A stretch of DNA of 64,000 bases, taken from contig CM067298.1 of NCBI GenBank assembly GCA_034231615.1, positions 27,254,983 to 27,318,982 on the forward strand. The letters are read 5' to 3'. The translations under genes were made by a program, and so were the position numbers. A model generated the notes under the pieces. It was not told the origin of the DNA. It did no database searches and was given only the letters and a program-made list of their open reading frames with translations. The DNA is from Meghimatium bilineatum. Lineage: Eukaryota; Mollusca; Gastropoda; Stylommatophora; Philomycidae. Of the stretch, positions 53,761 through 64,000 are shown one piece after another; the stretch's first letter is position 1, and each line of letters opens with the position of its first letter.

Positions 53761-53811
53761 AATTGCTGGAACGGAGAGCGGAACACTTATGGAAATTAGA
53801 GTGTACCATGA

Positions 53812-53985
53812 TGCTCATTTCTAATTCTTCTTCTTCAGCGTTAATTCTCAAACTTCTGCTGTTCTCTCTTATTGCAGACACTGGTTCTACTATATTTCCA
53901 GCAGAACGTAGTTCAGAGATTGGAAATGCGTTCCCATGCATTTTATTTTACCAGAAACATCCGCTTTCGGCTGTAATTGATACTT
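53812..53985 (-). mobile_element. SINE family A copy
   Basis: Reverse-strand copy: ttcttcttcttcagcgttaa, ttctcaaacttctgctgttc, tatatttccagcagaacgta, gttcagagattggaaatgcg and a head with catccgctttcggctg. Confidence 0.7.
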
Positions 53986-53999
53986 AAGAATCACGTAAT

Positions 54000-54210
54000 T
54001 ATGAGGTATTGGTACATATTTTTCCGCAGGGCAGTAATGTTGTATCATTGATATATTTTATGTCTGGTATTTCGTGATAGCAGATACTGAGTGGGTCAAA
54101 GTTGCTTTGCTTCTAGTCATTTCTTACATATCTCACTACGTTCTGAGCATAGATATTGAAGAGATATGGTGATAGAATACAATTTTGTCTGATACCTTTT
54201 CCCCCACACA
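54000..54210 (-). mobile_element. LINE reverse transcriptase scrap
   Basis: The minus strand reads KGIRQNCILSPYLFNIYAQN and VVRYV, then YHEIPDIKYINDTTLL, corresponding to the G-RQGC-LSP-LFN and Y-DDT blocks of reverse transcriptase (YIND here). Decayed. Confidence 0.6.
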
Positions 54211-54499
54211 TCGCACAAACAAATATACGATGTAACCAATACGTTAACTCAAAATGATGGCTATTTGACCACAACTTCTCATTTACGTCTGGGCTTCAAT
54301 GATGGACTTGACAGCGATTATATTCTGCTCTTTACATACACAAATATTGTGGGTAAAAATCATACATTTATAATTAAGAATCAGTGCTCTTAACTAAGAA
54401 AATTTGCTTATAAACTTGTCAACTCTCTTAATTCTTAGAAATCTCAAGCCAATTTATTGTAATATGGAAAATTTGTAAGATTCCGAAGGATAAACATGT

Positions 54500-54730
54500 T
54501 TACAACATAAGATAACCTGTTATCTATCAACATATATGCTAGGATCTTTTAGTGGCTTCAAATTATGTTTGTATTCTTCTTTTGTACTTTTAAAAATGTG
54601 ATTCTTCATTGATCGTGAAGGAGGTTCGATAGCATAATATTTAATATTGAGCTCTGTGGTAAATTGTACAGGGCACTCCTCGGCCGGCCATGGTGTTTGT
54701 TTCAATCACTACCTCAGGCAATTGTGCATC
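54500..54730 (-). other. Possible LINE linker/RNase H start
   Basis: The minus strand is open for 61 codons (PWPAEECPVQFTTELNIKYY ... YKHNLKPLKDPSIYVDR). It resembles the region just before RNase H in LINEs (PPW, then a F-E---Y---IYTDGS pattern), but the match is weak. The caggcaattgtgca motif shared with 11.7 kb lies at its border. Confidence 0.3.
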
Positions 54731-54879
54731 CATAACGCAATGACAACCTTTTAACCTACTTTTATTTGCTAGAAAATCTCTAGTCAAAACTGCAGGGTTG
54801 ATCGCTATGCCATGTCTACTACATCATGTCTTTGAAGCAAACGCAGTCTCCTCGATTACTAAACAAGACATTGAACGTA

Positions 54880-55195
54880 TATATACCTATGCCAGAGTAG
54901 GATGTATCGAGCTATTGACGGAAATAACATCTAGACACAACGCATCTCCATTATCCGGCTAAATCCTCATGCGAAGTCTGTAAATCTCAAAGTATTAATC
55001 ACTGTCAATAGAAAATGAATTTTTAAACAAAATATTTTTTTGACGTTCGTTCTCAATCTCCCACCGGATCTCTTTTGTTGCGGGACAATTGTACCACTAT
55101 AATTTCAGCAGCATGTAGTCCACAGAATCGAAAAACGTTGTTGTCGTTCTATTCACACCAATGGACTGGCACATCCGAATTATGCAGTAATAGAG
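54880..55195. mobile_element. Two SINE family A fragments in opposite orientation
   Basis: 54,880-54,990 is a plus-strand fragment (gtaggatgtatcgagctatt, gacacaacgcatctccatta). 55,040-55,195 is a minus-strand fragment (gttctcaatctcccaccgga, tttcagcagcatgtagtcca, cagaatcgaaaaacgttgtt). They face each other tail to tail. Confidence 0.55.
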
Positions 55196-55399
55196 ATATC
55201 TGATGTCTCAGAGTTCCATATTATTTCATAGTTAATGCATGCCATGTATTGGAGATCATGTTGTGTGTCCAAAGCTTATTTTCTATTTACGATCCTTTTT
55301 GCCAGAGTTGGAATAAGTAATGGTAACATGTCTCAATAATGCTACCCGCCTTCCAAGTATGTGCTACAGATATCACTAACTTTTTAATCTTTGACCAAA

Positions 55400-55620
55400 T
55401 TCACTTTCAGTGCTAGTTATAGACTATCTATGTAACTGCGCTTTGCAGAACATTGTCCTCACTGACATTCTGTAAGCCTCTCAATTTTGTGTAAGCTGTC
55501 CAGCCTCTTCTAGTGTTATGTTCAGGTCTTCGATATCCTGTGTCCATCCTTTTATGTATGTGCCTCTTGTTCTCTTTCCTGGAATATTTCTCCATATTTG
55601 AAAAAAATGAATACATAAAG
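55400..55620 (-). mobile_element. LINE C-terminal end, same family as 50.3-51.0 kb
   Basis: The minus strand reads IPGKRTRGTYIKGWTQDIED, LNITLEEAGQLTQN and MSVRTMFCKAQ, followed by the 3' end catagatagtctataactag, cactgaaagtgaa. One frameshift. Confidence 0.6.
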
Positions 55621-55681
55621 AACTACATAAAGTAGAATATATATATATATTTAAAAAAAACAATATGTACTTTTAAAATTC

Positions 55682-55925
55682 AGGGATCCGCGTAGCGCAC
55701 TGGCTTCGCATATGAGTGGTCCTGGGTTCATTCCTCAGTTGAGGCGGAAATGTTTTTCAGACCACAACGGCTCCCGGGTCGATCCAATCGTAATTGGGTA
55801 CTGGATTAGTCCGGGAAGTAAAGTCTGCGAGGGAGGGGAGATGGCTACCGCCCTCATATAGCAGAGCCACTGAAAAATGTGATATCGTTAACATCTCACA
55901 CCGCTATGGTATTAATAAATTGTAA
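55682..55925 (+). mobile_element. tRNA-derived SINE (family C)
   Basis: A plus-strand copy with an A-box-like gcgtagcgcactggcttcgc and B-box-like gggttcattcctc, then agttgaggcggaaatgtttt, tcagaccaca, a variable GC-rich middle and taataaattg at the end. Same order as 35,195-35,435. Confidence 0.75.
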
Positions 55926-56211
55926 CGGCTAGCTTTTACATTCGATATTATATACGAAGAGATTTAATTTAAGAAATTTAATTTTGTTCATGAGATAAGT
56001 ACATATGATTAAATTATGTAATGCCTTATTTTAAAAATAGTGCAATTCATTCACAATAAATTGGAATCAAATACAGATAAAGGTTATAGCAGTAGTGGAA
56101 AAAAAGCTTGTCAGCTAATTTAATTCAGCCGGACAAACCACCTGTTCTGGCTCGCCATGAGTGTCAAAAAATGTTAAATATTCTGACTCCAAATCTCAGA
56201 AAATACTACTT

Positions 56212-56490
56212 GGAGCTTGAAAGGACAATTTAAAATGTTGAGCTTTAAAGGACAATTAAAAAAAGTGGAGCTTCAAAGGACAATTTAAAAAAAGTGGAGC
56301 TTCAAGGGACAATGAAAAAAAGTGGAGTTTCAAAGGACAATTAAAAAAGTGGAGTTTCAAAGGACAATTAAAAAAGTGGAGTTTCAAAGGACAATTAAAA
56401 AAAGTGGAGCTTCAAAGGACAACTTAAAAAAGTGAAGCTTCAAAAGACAATTTAAATAAGTGGAGCTTCAAAGGACTATTAAAAAAAGTT
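56212..56490. repeat. 27-29-bp tandem repeat, about 10 copies
   Basis: The unit gtggagcttcaaaggacaat plus a 6-9 base A-rich spacer is repeated about ten times with small changes (gagttt/gagctt, spacer length). It lies 180 bp downstream of the SLC22-like stop codon on that gene's strand, so it may be in its 3' UTR (inference). Confidence 0.85.
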
Positions 56491-56666
56491 TTATGACTCA
56501 AAACCATACAAAATAATATAAAAATAAATTTAAAATATATAACAATATAAAAGTCACCCATTGAATCCACAAAGGTTGCTCAACTCTGGGTTTTAGTCTA
56601 AAACCCACAATTGTCTGTATTGATGTTTACCTATTGTGCTATGAAAATGTGTCACTGAAAGAATAT

Positions 56667-56888
56667 TTAGGTTGTGAAAACTGGATTGATATACGCATTT
56701 GTTTTAGTCACATGAGAATTTTTTAAATATTTCTTTCCATTGTTTGATTCTTTTGACCATCCTTCAATATCTAGTATTGATTGGGGTAGTTCACGTCTTG
56801 ATGTCTCATGTAGAAAGTAGGCCCAGCCACTTAGAACAAGACTACTGATTCCGAAAATCAAACCAGGGGCTAAAACTGCCATGTTCAT
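56667..56888 (-). CDS. SLC22-like terminal exon
   Basis: The acceptor TATCTCTACAG precedes ATGAACATG. The reading continues the last membrane segment (MNMAVLAPGLIFGISSLVLS), then WAYFLHETSRRELPQSILDI and a hydrophilic tail ending PVFTT before TAA. The internal ATG is not a start: phase and acceptor show it is exonic. The tail is rich in N, K and T. Confidence 0.9.
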   Translation of the reverse strand: MNMAVLAPGLIFGISSLVLSGWAYFLHETSRRELPQSILDIEGWSKESNNGKKYLKNSHVTKTNAYINPVFTT

Positions 56889-59800
56889 CTGTAGAGATAT
56901 AAAAAAGTAACATATTAAGGGCTCTAGTACTTTGTGTAGATATGTTAAAGTACGAACGAGAAGAAGAAGAAGAAGAAGAATGGGTGTTGGTATGATTTTG
57001 GTAAAAACAGAAAGGGGGAGGTGAGAGTATATAAAACAATTGATAACTACATACTTGATTTTATCTTTTTTGTTTTAAAACGACACCTCATCCCCTTTGT
57101 TTTATATACGTCTTGAACAAATTACAATATAGGAGAACATATGGTCGTATGAAATGAGAACTTGTATCAAACGTACACATAATTAAATAGGTACGGATAC
57201 ATGAAGAAAAGCTATTAACAAATTTTATTTAAACTGAGAAAAATAATTAAAATAAATGACTAGTAGCATGAAAAAAAGTTATAGTATTGTGATATATGGG
57301 GTATAGTTTGCTATTCTATATGCAACGATATAATAAAGTTTAGAATGTATTTCATCGTTGTATACAAGTTTTGTGGACTAAGAAACGGGATTTGACACCG
57401 ACGGTAGAAGATTCACTTAGAATATTTATATGGTTCCAACCAGATTAGCAAGGTTAACAACAAACTAAATGATATCTCATGTAAAGTAGGCGGGAATTAT
57501 AAACTTGAACCAAAGGTAGAAATAAATGCTATTAAGGACGACTAAACCAGATTATACTTAGTGAATCGTGAAACAAACCGTAGAATGTGATATGATATAA
57601 AAAAAGGAACGTACTAATGCACATGGCCAAAACATCCTATAGTAATATGAAAAAAAACCAAAAACTTCCTAACCGGACGCTGAAATGCAAAACAGGATGG
57701 TGTAAAGTAGTCGTAAAGAAGCACCCGTACAAGAAATATAATCATGCAGGTATTTTGGCAGTAACATAGTCCGAGAAGAAGGAACAGGAAAAAAATTGAA
57801 AGCGAATACTTTATTATTCTGGGTAAAGTTAAGTTTCTCATATTTACACACGAAGTGTATCTGAAAATACGGTGTTAGGCACGTTCTTTTGCGACCAACT
57901 GCATACCAACGCATCATTTGTCATCGAATTGACTTTCCCAGAAGATGGAGTACTAATTTCAATAAGCTAGGTTTATCTAGAAGCCATTGTTCAGAGATGT
58001 AAATGAAATTAAATAAAACAAATTAAATCAAATACAAAAGTAATGCATGTTAGATGAATCATGAAATCAGTGCCATTATAGTTAACAAATATGAACAACA
58101 GCAATTCTGCTAATGCGAAAACTAGAGACTTTCTTATCTGAAAGTCTTCTTGAAGACTTTATAAAAGAACCAGCAATTAGAAGCACATGGAGCGAAAAAA
58201 AGAAAGTAGTAGAAAGAGTTTATTAAATGACATTGTAATTAAACGTTAATAAGACACATATACGCATTTCAGGATGGGCATCGTTCTGGAATCCGAAATA
58301 TAATAGGGCAAGAGAAAAACTTAGAAATGCACAAGGAAAGAGTTATAGTGAGATGAATGACATAGTAAGACATGGTAGAGTCAGGAAGTTCTGATGGAAG
58401 ACAAAAATATGAATTGAAAGATAATTATTACACCCCCCCCCTCCCCCAAGTGTATGTACTTCGGAGGGAGCTGATACAATACGTCTAGCTGCAAGAGGAA
58501 TATTAACAGATTCTAATTTACACGTAGTGTTAACAAATAAATATCAAGTTACAAAGTTAACTAGTAATAGCAACAACAATTACTTAGCTGTAGACAACGT
58601 TGTGAATCAATATATGACAATTTTCTATTTGATGATCACCGAACACAATACAAGTAATCAACTATTACCAGCATTTCAGCAAAGGGGGCTAACATTCCTC
58701 CTAAGCAGGCGCTCATGTTTGCTAATCCCAGACCTGTGGCCCTGTAACACAATTATTTATGTAATACTCACATTTGATACAATTAGAATGTCAATTGGTT
58801 TTTGTTGTGTATAAAATAAACAAAAATAAAACATATTCTTGAAGATATCAAATAAAAATAATGTAGACAGAAATTATTATTAATTCCATGCTTATGTCCG
58901 ACTGTGAGGTTACGGTTCAAGCAACATTGAGACGCGTGGATACAATTATATACCGACGTATGAGCAACCAGAGTAGTGAGGAATGGAGGTGAAGGAGTGT
59001 ACATAAAATATCCAGAAAAAGAAAATGAAGCCGCATGTTCACTATCTTGAAGATTCTACTTCATCTACTCTTCACACCCGTGTGTTGCCGGGGCCCGAAA
59101 GGGGAGAAAAGAATAGCAACACTGTTTACCTTCCACGCATGTCGTAAAAGGCGACTAAGGAGGTTATGGGATGGAGTTGGCTGTCACATCCCATATAGGG
59201 TCAGCGACCCAAAGCTGTGCTGAAGTCGGATGTGTCAGGCCGAAAGGCGCAGATATCGCAGCAATGCTGTAAACCATGACACAACGCATACCATTCTCCG
59301 GACTACATCCTGCTAATCTGCAGGAGTTTGAGAACGAACGCAGAAGAAGAAGAAGATCTACTCTTCAGAATTACATGCGCTAAAAATTGCCGCAGAAATA
59401 ATTAAAAACACAACACGCCAATGTCAACAAGTAAATTCAAGTAGGAAGCATATGGATAAATGAAAATAATTCTTACAACTGACGGGAAATGATCCAGGTC
59501 TGTTCTAGCAGCACCGAGTCGCTTTGCAACTCAAGTAAACAGGTTTTCTGTACTTGACCAACCACATCCCTCAAGAAAGATGTAGTCTTGTCAAGACTTT
59601 CAGCCTGTGTACTCAAGTCACTGAGAACAGACCAATCGAAACAAGGACTATTACAACATCAAAGAACATCACGTCTGTTCTCAGTGACTTGAGTACACAG
59701 GATGAAAGTCTTGACGAGACCACATCATTTTTTGAGGATGTGTTTGGTCAACAAGTACGGAAAACCTGTTTACTTGTGTTGCAAAGCGATTCGGTGCTGC

Positions 59801-62800
59801 TAGAACAGACCTGGTTCAATTCCCGTCAGTTGTAACAATGTCAACAAGTGGTGTTTCGTACTTATGGAATGTCTATTCTACGAGTTTTTGACAACGATAA
59901 ACTGTCAGATATGAAGGTAGCCATACAAGAAGTGAGCATCCAAAGAAGGGTAGTTGTAGTGGATACCAACCCACTGTCACATACCATAGGTCTACCAGGA
60001 AATTAAATGATAGATATGCTAAGAAAAGATGGAGCAACTCAGGAACAAACAGGAACAGAGGACAATCATCAAATCTATTAGGAAAGTTGATCACAGAAGA
60101 GACATCTATCACTATCTTGGCATAGCTGAGCAAGTTTACATCTTCCCCATCAGGATAGGACACACCCGATTAAACAGTTAATTAAATATACTAAAACTGG
60201 TTACATCTGTGTCCTTGTGGGTAGCGTGCAGGTCGCTAAATATATCTTATAAGACTACATTACACAATCCAGTTAAAGGAGAAACACTGGTTCACAGAGA
60301 CAATTATTGAGCTTCAGTTACATGTAATACTTAAGTAACAACATCTCTTCCCTTACCTGACATTGGTTGGAAAAAGTTCTGGTGTCATAATGTAAATTAT
60401 TCCGTAGGAACCAGAGATACCAAATTTGCCTAAAATTGTCAGCACTTTAATTGCAATTAATTGTTCACCTAAGAAAATGTAAGTTAGAACACAATTTAAA
60501 CATAAAGCAGGCGCATATACCACACACAAATGTACAGCACATAATTCTATGACTCAGCACAACAAATGAAACTAGACAAAGCAACAATCAATGACATTAC
60601 AACAAATGTAACTAGACAAAGCAATAATCAATGACATCACAATAAATCTGGAAAAAATTCTTGAGTAACGGGAATTGAACCAGTCCGTTTAACGGCACCA
60701 AATCGCATAGCAACTCTCGTACACGAGATTTTCCGTACTTGACTAACCGCATCTCCAAAAAAAGATACGATTTGTCAAGACATTCAAACTGTGCACTCAA
60801 GTCACTGAGAGCGGACCAATCGAGACAAGGACTATTACAATAACAACAAACATCCCGTACAGGTATTGAAGTATCCTCAGTAACAAAAAAAAATAATATA
60901 TAACATCCGTATTTGGTGCCGTTGAACGGACTGGTTCAATTCCCGTTAGACTTATGCATGTTTAATTTATCCTCCGGCTTCCTTCTTGAATTTACTTGTA
61001 TAATCAATCTGGACAGAGCAGTGCTGTAAGTAAACTATTATTGTTTAAAGACTTAACATCTTAGCAGACATATAAAACATCATACGCTTAACCATTATTG
61101 AAACAATAAAACATACGTGTAAACACTATTGAAACAATCAAACATCATCATACTTGTAACCACTATTTAAACAATCAAACATCATATGTGTAACTACTAT
61201 TGAAACAATCAAACATCATACGTGTAACCACTAGTGAAACAATTTAAAAAAAAAGTACATGCATATTGTGTGAAAGCAGTGATGTCTAAACTATTTCAGT
61301 GTACGAACCGGTATCAAGTTCTGAATTGTGGTAGACTTGAGACAAATTCATTTATTAAGGTTCCTATTTGACCGTTATCAATTTGTTTCAAATGGCCGCG
61401 CATACATTACGTCAACTATGGGAAGTGGTTGAAAAGAGTTTGTGAACGAAGTGCACGAATGCAGAAGAAGAAAAAAGCAGCCAAGCTGTAAATCAAGACA
61501 AGATATTTCGTTCTGCGAAGTACATCCTGTTAACCAATAATAACATTATCAGAAGTATAACTACAACAACATATAGACTCCACACAATATGTAGGGAGTA
61601 TAACATGAAGACACCGCAGAAAAAAAAACTAGTAATGTCAATCGCAAAAACAGAAAGAAACACTACTATTTTCATCGATGTGACTTTTGGTCGAAGTGAC
61701 TTTTGGTCGAAGTGACGTATGTGAAAGAATTCACTTATCTTGGAAGCATCATATCATCGGATGGGAAAAATATCAAAGAAATCCAATATAGATGCAACAT
61801 AGCATACGAGATTTTTGGGCAGATAACGATAATTTAAAAAAAACAACAACCAAACATGGTAACATGAACACCAAAACTGCAATATCATTTATCATCGTAC
61901 CATCGCCATGTCACCAATATCAAACATGAACACTAACAACGAAAACCAAAAGAAAATTCTTGCAACAGAAATGACTTGTCTACGTATAATTCTTGGAGTT
62001 ACAATAACAGATATAATTAGAAATGAAAATATCAGAAGACTAACAAACACAATGAAAATAATGGATTACATCCGAATACAACAAATTAATTGGTTTTCAC
62101 ATGCATCCAGGCTACCATCAGATAGTGCTCCTAAAAAAACATTACTATACAGACACGATGGATACAAAGCCAGGGGCATACCACGCAAAAGATGGATTAC
62201 AGAAATAAAAGTCAACGAAAATAAACATGCTAAGCACACAAAAAGGCCGACTCAAGAGAACCCTTGTACCCCGCGACACCGCAAGTCATAAAGGGGTATA
62301 AAGCGAACAGAAATAATATAATTTGTTCTTGAGTATATTAGATTGCTGACCTTAATTAAAATTTACATTTACTTGTAAACTCTCTATTTCACCCTATTTT
62401 GTAGTAATACGGCAGGAGCTAAACATGTCAGCTAAATTTGCAATGGCTTTACTCTATATACGTGTCGCTAGTGAAAGAGGTGAATTACATCATGCTTGGC
62501 TCCTGCCAACATAACATACGGGCAAGACCGTGGGTAATAAAGAGCCATTAGCTCAAGCATTCCATTGAGTCATTCAACTATTACGGTGAATTTCAATGGT
62601 CACTATGATTATATTTTGTATGGCAGTCAATGGAAATCAAAGGAATGGTCAAAAGGAACATTATTTTAAAACGCTGCATTTTCTATTAACCAGTATATCT
62701 TATATGGAGAAAGTTTTCATTCGACCGGTATCAATTCACATACTATTGTTTTGGAAGCACTGAGCGAAAGTACTCACTTAATAACGATGATACAGTTGCA

Positions 62801-63968
62801 GCACTAACTAATGAAATGCCAGCTATTACACTGAATGCTGCGAAACATACTTTTCTGCCTAATCTGGGGAAATAATAACAGAACGTTAGTCAATGCAAAC
62901 ATTACTGAACGTTGCATCTAACAAATAGAATTGTTTCTACAAATGTTAAGTACATTCTATGTGGTCCAATCACATATCATGTGCCTACCGCACAGTTTTA
63001 AAGTAATCTGCTCGATCGTAGTTTTTTAATAGTTTGCGCAATTGCAATGTTTTTGTAGTTTGTGACGTCAAAATGCCGGTTCATTTCTATTAGCGAAATG
63101 GCTGCCGTATCGATGTTGTATTGATAAATGTAACCAGAGGAAACAATAAATAAAAACAGGAAAACACAGTTTCTGCCAGATAGAGATGTATTGAGTTTAA
63201 GAGGAGGTGGGTATTAGAGTTAGGATTAGGTCTAACCCTATCACTAAAGTCAAATATCTGAATGGATCTTCTGCCGGATGCACCGATTTGTGCCATGTAC
63301 TGAGATTCCCCCCCCCCATTTTTTATCTCTCTTGCAAGACCATGTGGGCTATCAATGTGTTGTGCGCAGATCGATTCATCATGCAGCAGCCCCTAACGTT
63401 CACGATCATCCCTTCTCCTCCGATATGCATTCGTTGCATTAAATCGTAGCATGAAATTAAAATTAAATCCACTAAAATTAACCATTTTGTTTTTTTCTAG
63501 CAACACGGTTTGCTAGTGACGTAATTTTATTGACGAGACGAATACTGTGCGCACTATACCACACTAGAAATGAAGATGCGCATAATATTTAATTTCGCCA
63601 TCACAGTGCGGAAAAAAGTAGGTAGGCACATGTTATGTGATTGGATCTTTATTTAATTTGTTTTGTTTGAATGTACATATATTCTATTTGAATTGTGTAA
63701 TAATAACGTATAGGCTGATGCATTATTCATTTTATAGATTGAGAATTAACAACGACCATAGTAATGATTGATTTTTGTTCTTGGTGGATAAAGACATAAC
63801 CATGTGTAATGTGTGATATTTTTGCATACATACCTGTCTATGAAGAAATAAATACAGATTGATGCCGGTATTTCAACAACACAATTCAGAAAGTAATTTA
63901 GGTATAAACTTCCTGATAGAGACGATGACATCAAAAACAGTGCGTAATAGGTAAGACTGTTGAAAAAC
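56667..63968 (-). CDS. SLC22-family organic cation/carnitine transporter, C-terminal part, 5' end outside the window
   Basis: Exons in transcript order are 63968-63834, 62863-62778, 60468-60357, 58741-58669 and 56888-56667. All have GT-AG borders and matching phases, and they give about 208 residues plus TAA. The order of motifs is that of major facilitator family SLC22: NSLTYYAL with LNYFLNCVVEIPA (segment 7), FIDRLGRK in the segment 8-9 loop, ILGKFGISGSYGIIYIMTPE with LFPTNVRATGLG (segments 9-10), CLGGMLAPF (segment 11), then a last membrane segment and the tail motif HETSRRELPQSILDIEGW. Family members move organic cations, carnitine or anions across the plasma membrane; the substrate cannot be told from this half. 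The usual PET of the tail motif is HET here. The N-terminal half lies beyond 64,000. Confidence 0.9.
56889..58668. other. SLC22-like intron; GAA microsatellite, otherwise nothing recognised
   Basis: A GAA-type tract lies at 56,957-56,980, possibly a SINE tail. A C run is at 58,433-58,440. No other exon, element or structured repeat was recognised. Confidence 0.4.
58669..58741 (-). CDS. SLC22-like exon (segment 11)
   Basis: The acceptor TTGTGTTACAG precedes GGCCACAGG and the donor is ATGCTG|GTAATA. The 73 bases complete arginine and encode ATGLGLANMSACLGGMLAPF and AEML, matching the segment after the conserved ELFPT-VR loop. Confidence 0.9.
59075..59355 (+). mobile_element. Longer SINE-like element (family B)
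   Basis: A plus-strand copy: gtgttgccggggcccgaaag, acactgtttaccttccacgc, atgtcgtaaaaggcgactaa, gctgaagtcggatgtgtcag, gcgcagatatcgcagcaatg, taaaccatgacacaacgcat, gactacatcctgctaatctg, caggagtttgagaacgaacg and a cagaagaagaagaag tail. Same head as 24,000-24,256 and the same 3' end as family A. Confidence 0.75.
59473..59835. mobile_element. Foldback element with about 160-bp inverted arms
   Basis: The left arm 59,473-59,632 and the right arm 59,673-59,835 are inverted copies with roughly 90% identity by eye, separated by 40 bp. The arm ends read ttacaactgacgggaa and, on the other side, ttcccgtcagttgtaa. Each arm contains a tRNA B-box-like ggttcaattcccgt (read outward). No protein is encoded. It lies between two SLC22-like exons. 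Confidence 0.8.
59850..60300 (+). mobile_element. LINE RNase H remnant in the SLC22-like intron
   Basis: The plus strand shows VVVDTNPLSHTIGLPGN, a stop, MIDMLRKDGATQEQT and then RIGHTRLN with a broken cysteine block. These match W-PSHIGLPGNE-AD--AK-GA and the IRIGHTRL--L tail of jockey-like LINEs. Antisense reading of it gives a spurious hydrophobic frame. Confidence 0.55.
60357..60468 (-). CDS. SLC22-like exon (segments 9-10)
   Basis: The acceptor CATTTTCTTAG precedes GTGAACAA and the donor is AATGTCAG|GTAAGG. It encodes EQLIAIKVLTILGKFGISGS, YGIIYIMTPELFPTNV and the start of an arginine codon. GKFGIS, IIY and PELFPT-VR are highly conserved in SLC22 proteins. Confidence 0.93.
60558..60645. 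repeat. About 42-bp tandem duplication
   Basis: The unit aacaaatgaaactagacaaa, gcaacaatcaatgacatta is repeated once with a few substitutions, then a partial third start. Confidence 0.7.
60666..60948. mobile_element. Second, diverged foldback element
   Basis: The terminal arms 60,666-60,703 and 60,911-60,948 are inverted copies with a single mismatch over 38 bp (starting taacgggaattgaaccag). The left interior (gtacttgactaaccgcatct ... tgtgcactcaagtcactgag, caatcgagacaaggactatt) follows the same order as the left arm and loop of the 59.5-kb element. The right interior is mostly lost. Confidence 0.7.
61080..61245. repeat. Roughly 40-bp tandem repeat
   Basis: Units built on actattgaaacaatcaaaca, tcatacgtgtaacc recur four to five times with substitutions. 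Confidence 0.75.
61705..62290 (+). mobile_element. LINE C-terminal remnant in the SLC22-like intron
   Basis: The plus strand reads VKEFTYLGSIISSDGKNIKE (61,720 on), a frameshifted stretch, then ATEMTCLRIILGVTITDIIR (61,957 on), NENIRRLTNTMKIMDYIRIQ, QINWFSHASRLPSDSAPKKT and GIPRKRWITEIK. This is a LINE connection and C-terminal region (YLGS-I---G, TEM--LR-I-GVT--D-IRNE). The last 127 codons are open. Confidence 0.7.
62300..62777. other. SLC22-like intron, nothing recognised
   Basis: Sequence near average AT content without repeat or motif recognised. Confidence 0.35.
62778..62863 (-). CDS. SLC22-like exon (DRLGRK loop and segment 8)
   Basis: Located by phase and by the expected loop motif. 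The acceptor CTGTTATTATTTCCCCAG precedes ATTAGGC and the donor is TTATTAA|GTGAGT. It completes R and then encodes LGRKVCFAAFSVIAGISLVS plus AATVSSLL, giving FIDRLGRK across the junction. The exon is only 86 bases and its reading frame is short. Confidence 0.85.
62864..63833. other. SLC22-like intron, nothing recognised
   Basis: Contains a C run at about 63,308-63,317 and a patch with gacgtcaaaatgccggttca near 63,065. No exon with expected phase or transposon motif was seen. Confidence 0.35.
63834..63968 (-). CDS. SLC22-like exon (segment 7)
   Basis: The acceptor TTTCATCTACCAG precedes GTTTTTCAACAG and the donor is GACAG|GTATGT. It encodes FFNSLTYYALFLMSSSLSGS followed by LYLNYFLNCVVEIPASICIY and FFID. 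The first base completes a codon from an exon outside the window, tryptophan in most relatives. NSL-YYGL and LNFFL-VEIP are standard SLC22 blocks. Confidence 0.9.
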
Positions 63969-64000
63969 CTGGTAGATGAAAGAAGACAATTAGTTACAAG

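Noticed and set aside
59873..60163. Hydrophobic 96-codon minus-strand frame resembling a membrane protein
   Set aside because: It is the antisense of a LINE RNase H remnant on the plus strand.
61493..61675. Hydrophobic 60-codon minus-strand frame considered as a missing SLC22-like exon
   Set aside because: It lacks the loop motif and matching phase; the correct exon was found at 62,778-62,863.

Overview
The window is nuclear DNA from an animal: AT-rich, with large introns, GT-AG splice sites and many transposon remnants. Nothing in it looks prokaryotic. The two host genes and the repeat types (mariner, piggyBac, Penelope, jockey-, RTE- and CR1-like LINEs, tRNA-derived SINEs with GAA-rich tails) suggest an invertebrate, most likely an arthropod with a large genome. 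I cannot name the species, and the arthropod call is an inference.

Two host genes can be read exon by exon, both on the minus strand. The first (29,578-47,477) is complete. Its five exons splice in frame to a 196-residue REEP5/REEP6-type (TB2/DP1/HVA22) ER-shaping membrane protein. The second (56,667-63,968, continuing past the right edge) is the C-terminal part of an SLC22-type organic cation/carnitine transporter, here five exons covering roughly the last six membrane segments. The genes lie in tandem, about 9.2 kb apart, with no sign of shared function.

Most other recognisable sequence is mobile DNA. Region 1-29.5 kb, downstream of the REEP gene, holds decayed LINE fragments, a mariner relic, a LINE 3' end inside a tRNA-derived SINE with a perfect 15-bp target duplication, three minisatellites (purine-rich at 8.0-8.8 kb, 48-bp at 9.3-9.9 kb, 17-bp at 15.0-15.2 kb), a pogo/Tigger relic, and a full-length mariner with an intact 365-codon transposase (25,964-27,298) nested in an older LINE. 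The REEP introns (29.6-47.3 kb) hold a jockey-like endonuclease fragment, a frameshifted piggyBac transposase, several short TTAA-flanked elements (two joined head to tail through one TTAA), a hAT-like MITE and SINEs. The intergenic part (47.5-56.7 kb) holds LINE reverse transcriptase and RNase H pieces, a Penelope GIY-YIG fragment and SINEs. The SLC22 introns carry two related foldback elements with tRNA-like arms, a SINE and LINE remnants.

No rRNA, functional tRNA, CRISPR array or operon was seen. Limits: everything was read by eye without searches. Transposon family names rest on motif recognition, repeat boundaries are approximate unless a target duplication or terminal repeat is stated, and untranslated exons and transcription ends cannot be placed.
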